Below, piece by piece: positions 62,484 to 64,000 of a DNA stretch of 64,000 nucleotides; the stretch's first letter is position 1, and each line of letters starts with the position of its first letter. Location: NCBI GenBank assembly GCA_015059495.1, contig SVAI01000001.1, positions 499,246-563,245 of the forward strand, written 5' to 3'. The notes beneath the pieces were generated by a model. The model ran no database searches and was not told where the DNA came from. It saw only the letters and a list, made by a program, of their open reading frames with translations. The position numbers and the translations under genes were made by a program. Source of the stretch: Bacillota bacterium (GTDB taxonomy: Bacteria > Bacillota_I > Bacilli_A > RF39 > UBA660).

Positions 62484-62508
62484 TAAAAAAGTGTAACATA
62501 ATTACACT
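62484..62508 (-). terminator. Terminator of mutL
   Basis: AGTGTAA/TTACACT stem, CATAA loop, T-run; overlaps the stop. Confidence 0.85.
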
Positions 62509-64000
62509 AATTCATACTACGTTTAAACATACGTTCTAAATCATATATACTAAACTTAATAATAGATGGTCTACCATGGCAACAATTATATGGATTATCA
62601 CATAATACTAATTCATTTAATAATTCTCTCATAGCTTCTAAAGTCATCTTAGTATTAGCTTTAATAGACATCTTACATGCTATAGTCTTACATATATGAT
62701 CATTATATTTTAATGGATCAAATGAATTACCTTTTAATATAATTTGATCTATTACTTCCCTAATAGTTTCTTCTTCAAAACCTTTAGTTAACCATGTTGG
62801 TTCTTCTTTAACAACAAATGTATTAATACCAAATTCCTCTAAAACAAATCCCATAGATTTTAAATATTCTAAATTATTTTTAATAATAATAGCATCACTT
62901 TTTGATAACTCTATAGTAATAGGTATTAAACTTTCTACAGTACTTATTTTCTTTTCTCTAAATATCTTTTGAATCTTTTCATAATTAACTCTCTCTTGAG
63001 CAGCATGTTGATCTATTAAATAAAAACCTTCATCATTTTCAGCTAAGATATATGTTCCATGTGCTTGTCCAATTGGATAAAGAACTAAGTTCTTCATTTC
63101 AGTATTAACAACTACATTATCTTGATATGTATTACTTTCTTCTTCTACTGCACCAAAATCAAATGTAGTTTGATTAACTATTGCATGATCATCAGTTAAA
63201 TGTACTGTATCTATCTTTTCTTCTTCAATATTATTTTCTTTTAAGATATCATTTAATACTAAATCATCTACTTTAAAATTAGATGATACTCTTAAAGTAG
63301 CATCAGGTATTAATAAATTATTATATAAAGCATCTTTAATAGTTTTATTAATCAATTCATTTAATTCACTTATCTTAGATAATTTAATATCTTGTTTAGT
63401 TGGATGAATATTAACATCTACTAAAGTAGGATCTGTATATATATTTAATACTACTATTGGATACTTAATATCAGGTTTATATGTATAATAAGCATCATTA
63501 ATAGCTCTATTTAAATCCATATTCTTAACTAATCTATTATTAACAAAAGTAATCATATAATTTCTATTTGACTTTAATATTTCAGGCTTACAAATATAAC
63601 CAGATATATCATAATCATCATTTGATGCATTTATTTCAATTAACTTAGATGATACTTGTAGTCCAAATATTTCATGTATAGTTTTCTTTAAATCTCCACT
63701 ACCACTAGTTTTAACAATTACATTATCATTATTTTCTAAGGTAAATCTAATTGAAGGATTAGCTAAAGATAATCTTTCTACTAATGATACTACATTAGAT
63801 AATTCTGTTTGTTCTGACTTTAAAAACTTAAGTCTTGCAGGGGTATTATAAAATAAATTCTTAACTTCTATTTTAGTACCCTTTAATGCTTGAGTACTTT
63901 CATTTATTAATACTTCTCCACCCTTTATTTTAATGTGAGTTCCAGCATCCCCTGTACTAGTTGTTAAATCTACTTCACTAACACTAGCAATTGAAGGAAG
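62507..64000 (-). CDS. mutL: DNA mismatch repair endonuclease MutL (5' end outside)
   Basis: 497 residues visible; the frame stays open to the window edge, so the true start is beyond 64000. An in-frame ATG at 63556 is internal, because the conserved 'NRNYMITFVNNR' spans it. Visible ATPase-domain motifs: 'LPSIASVSEV', 'STGDAGTHI', 'GTKIEVKNLFYNTPARLKFL', 'VDVNIHPTKQDIKL'. The C-terminal domain has 'DQHAAQERVNYE', the endonuclease motif, and 'CKTIACKMSI' and 'CCHGRPS' zinc-site residues. Nicks the new strand in mismatch repair. Confidence 0.97.
   Translation of the reverse strand, partial: LPSIASVSEVDLTTSTGDAGTHIKIKGGEVLINESTQALKGTKIEVKNLFYNTPARLKFLKSEQTELSNVVSLVERLSLANPSIRFTLENNDNVIVKTSGSGDLKKTIHEIFGLQVSSKLIEINASNDDYDISGYICKPEILKSNRNYMITFVNNRLVKNMDLNRAINDAYYTYKPDIKYPIVVLNIYTDPTLVDVNIHPTKQDIKLSKISELNELINKTIKDALYNNLLIPDATLRVSSNFKVDDLVLNDILKENNIEEEKIDTVHLTDDHAIVNQTTFDFGAVEEESNTYQDNVVVNTEMKNLVLYPIGQAHGTYILAENDEGFYLIDQHAAQERVNYEKIQKIFREKKISTVESLIPITIELSKSDAIIIKNNLEYLKSMGFVLEEFGINTFVVKEEPTWLTKGFEEETIREVIDQIILKGNSFDPLKYNDHICKTIACKMSIKANTKMTLEAMRELLNELVLCDNPYNCCHGRPSIIKFSIYDLERMFKRSMN

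Noticed and set aside
63554..63556. The ATG at 63556 as start of a short MutL
   Set aside because: The frame is open upstream to the window edge and encodes conserved MutL ATPase-domain sequence.
1..64000. Mycoplasma-type genetic code (TGA = Trp)
   Set aside because: TGA ends several genes (for example at 7841 and 7588), and Trp is encoded by TGG throughout.

Overview
The window is about 28% GC by eye, uses the standard code (TGA is a stop, for example at 7841) and has Shine-Dalgarno (SD) sites of the AGGAGG type, T-box leaders, OhrR, RNase HIII, a DnaB/DnaI primosome pair and SipW-type signal peptidases. This points to an AT-rich Bacillota of the class Bacilli, probably an uncultured gut lineage close to RF39/Erysipelotrichia-like bacteria. 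The taxon is an inference; no rRNA is present. Almost all genes are on the minus strand. The exceptions are two tRNAs, rnhC, a phosphohexomutase and a small YjcZ-like gene.

Layout: 1-670 holds the start of a secreted protein, tRNA-Ile(CAU), tRNA-Leu(UAG) and a terminator. 675-3330 holds small membrane or unknown proteins. 3374-6378 is a five-gene redox operon (gpx, trxB, trxA, ohrR, SDR) with a near-perfect OhrR operator over its promoter. 6447-11361 holds small housekeeping and unknown genes (Smr, PfkB kinase, PNPOx-like, phosphodiesterase, CvpA). rnhC follows on the plus strand. 12421-15784 is a tandem family of four proteins I do not recognise. 16669-20340 is a T-box-controlled proS-DUF1653-serS operon. 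HelD and an S41 peptidase follow.

23636-33201 is a seven-gene surface operon: a His/CxxC-repeat secreted protein, a SipW-type signal peptidase, a TasA-like protein, a cadherin-like repeat protein, a second SipW-type peptidase and two more SipW-type substrates. Both peptidases carry long histone-H1-like Lys/Ala/Thr tails.

ileS with an Ile T-box comes next. Two triplets of large secreted proteins (36654-46130 and 54218-62448) share an N-terminal Ig-like plus dockerin-like module. Four carry a beta-helix and BspA-type leucine-rich repeats, and two carry a GH5 glycoside hydrolase domain. The triplets flank a housekeeping block (phosphohexomutase, C39-like peptidase, CDF transporter, GDPD, dnaI, dnaB, FtsW/RodA). 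The window ends inside mutL.

The dominant theme is a large investment in extracellular proteins: a fibre/matrix-like operon with its own signal peptidases, and a paralogous set of carbohydrate-active or adhesin-like proteins. Gene packing is tight: terminator stems commonly include the last codons of the gene, and at least one promoter -35 lies inside the previous gene's terminator.
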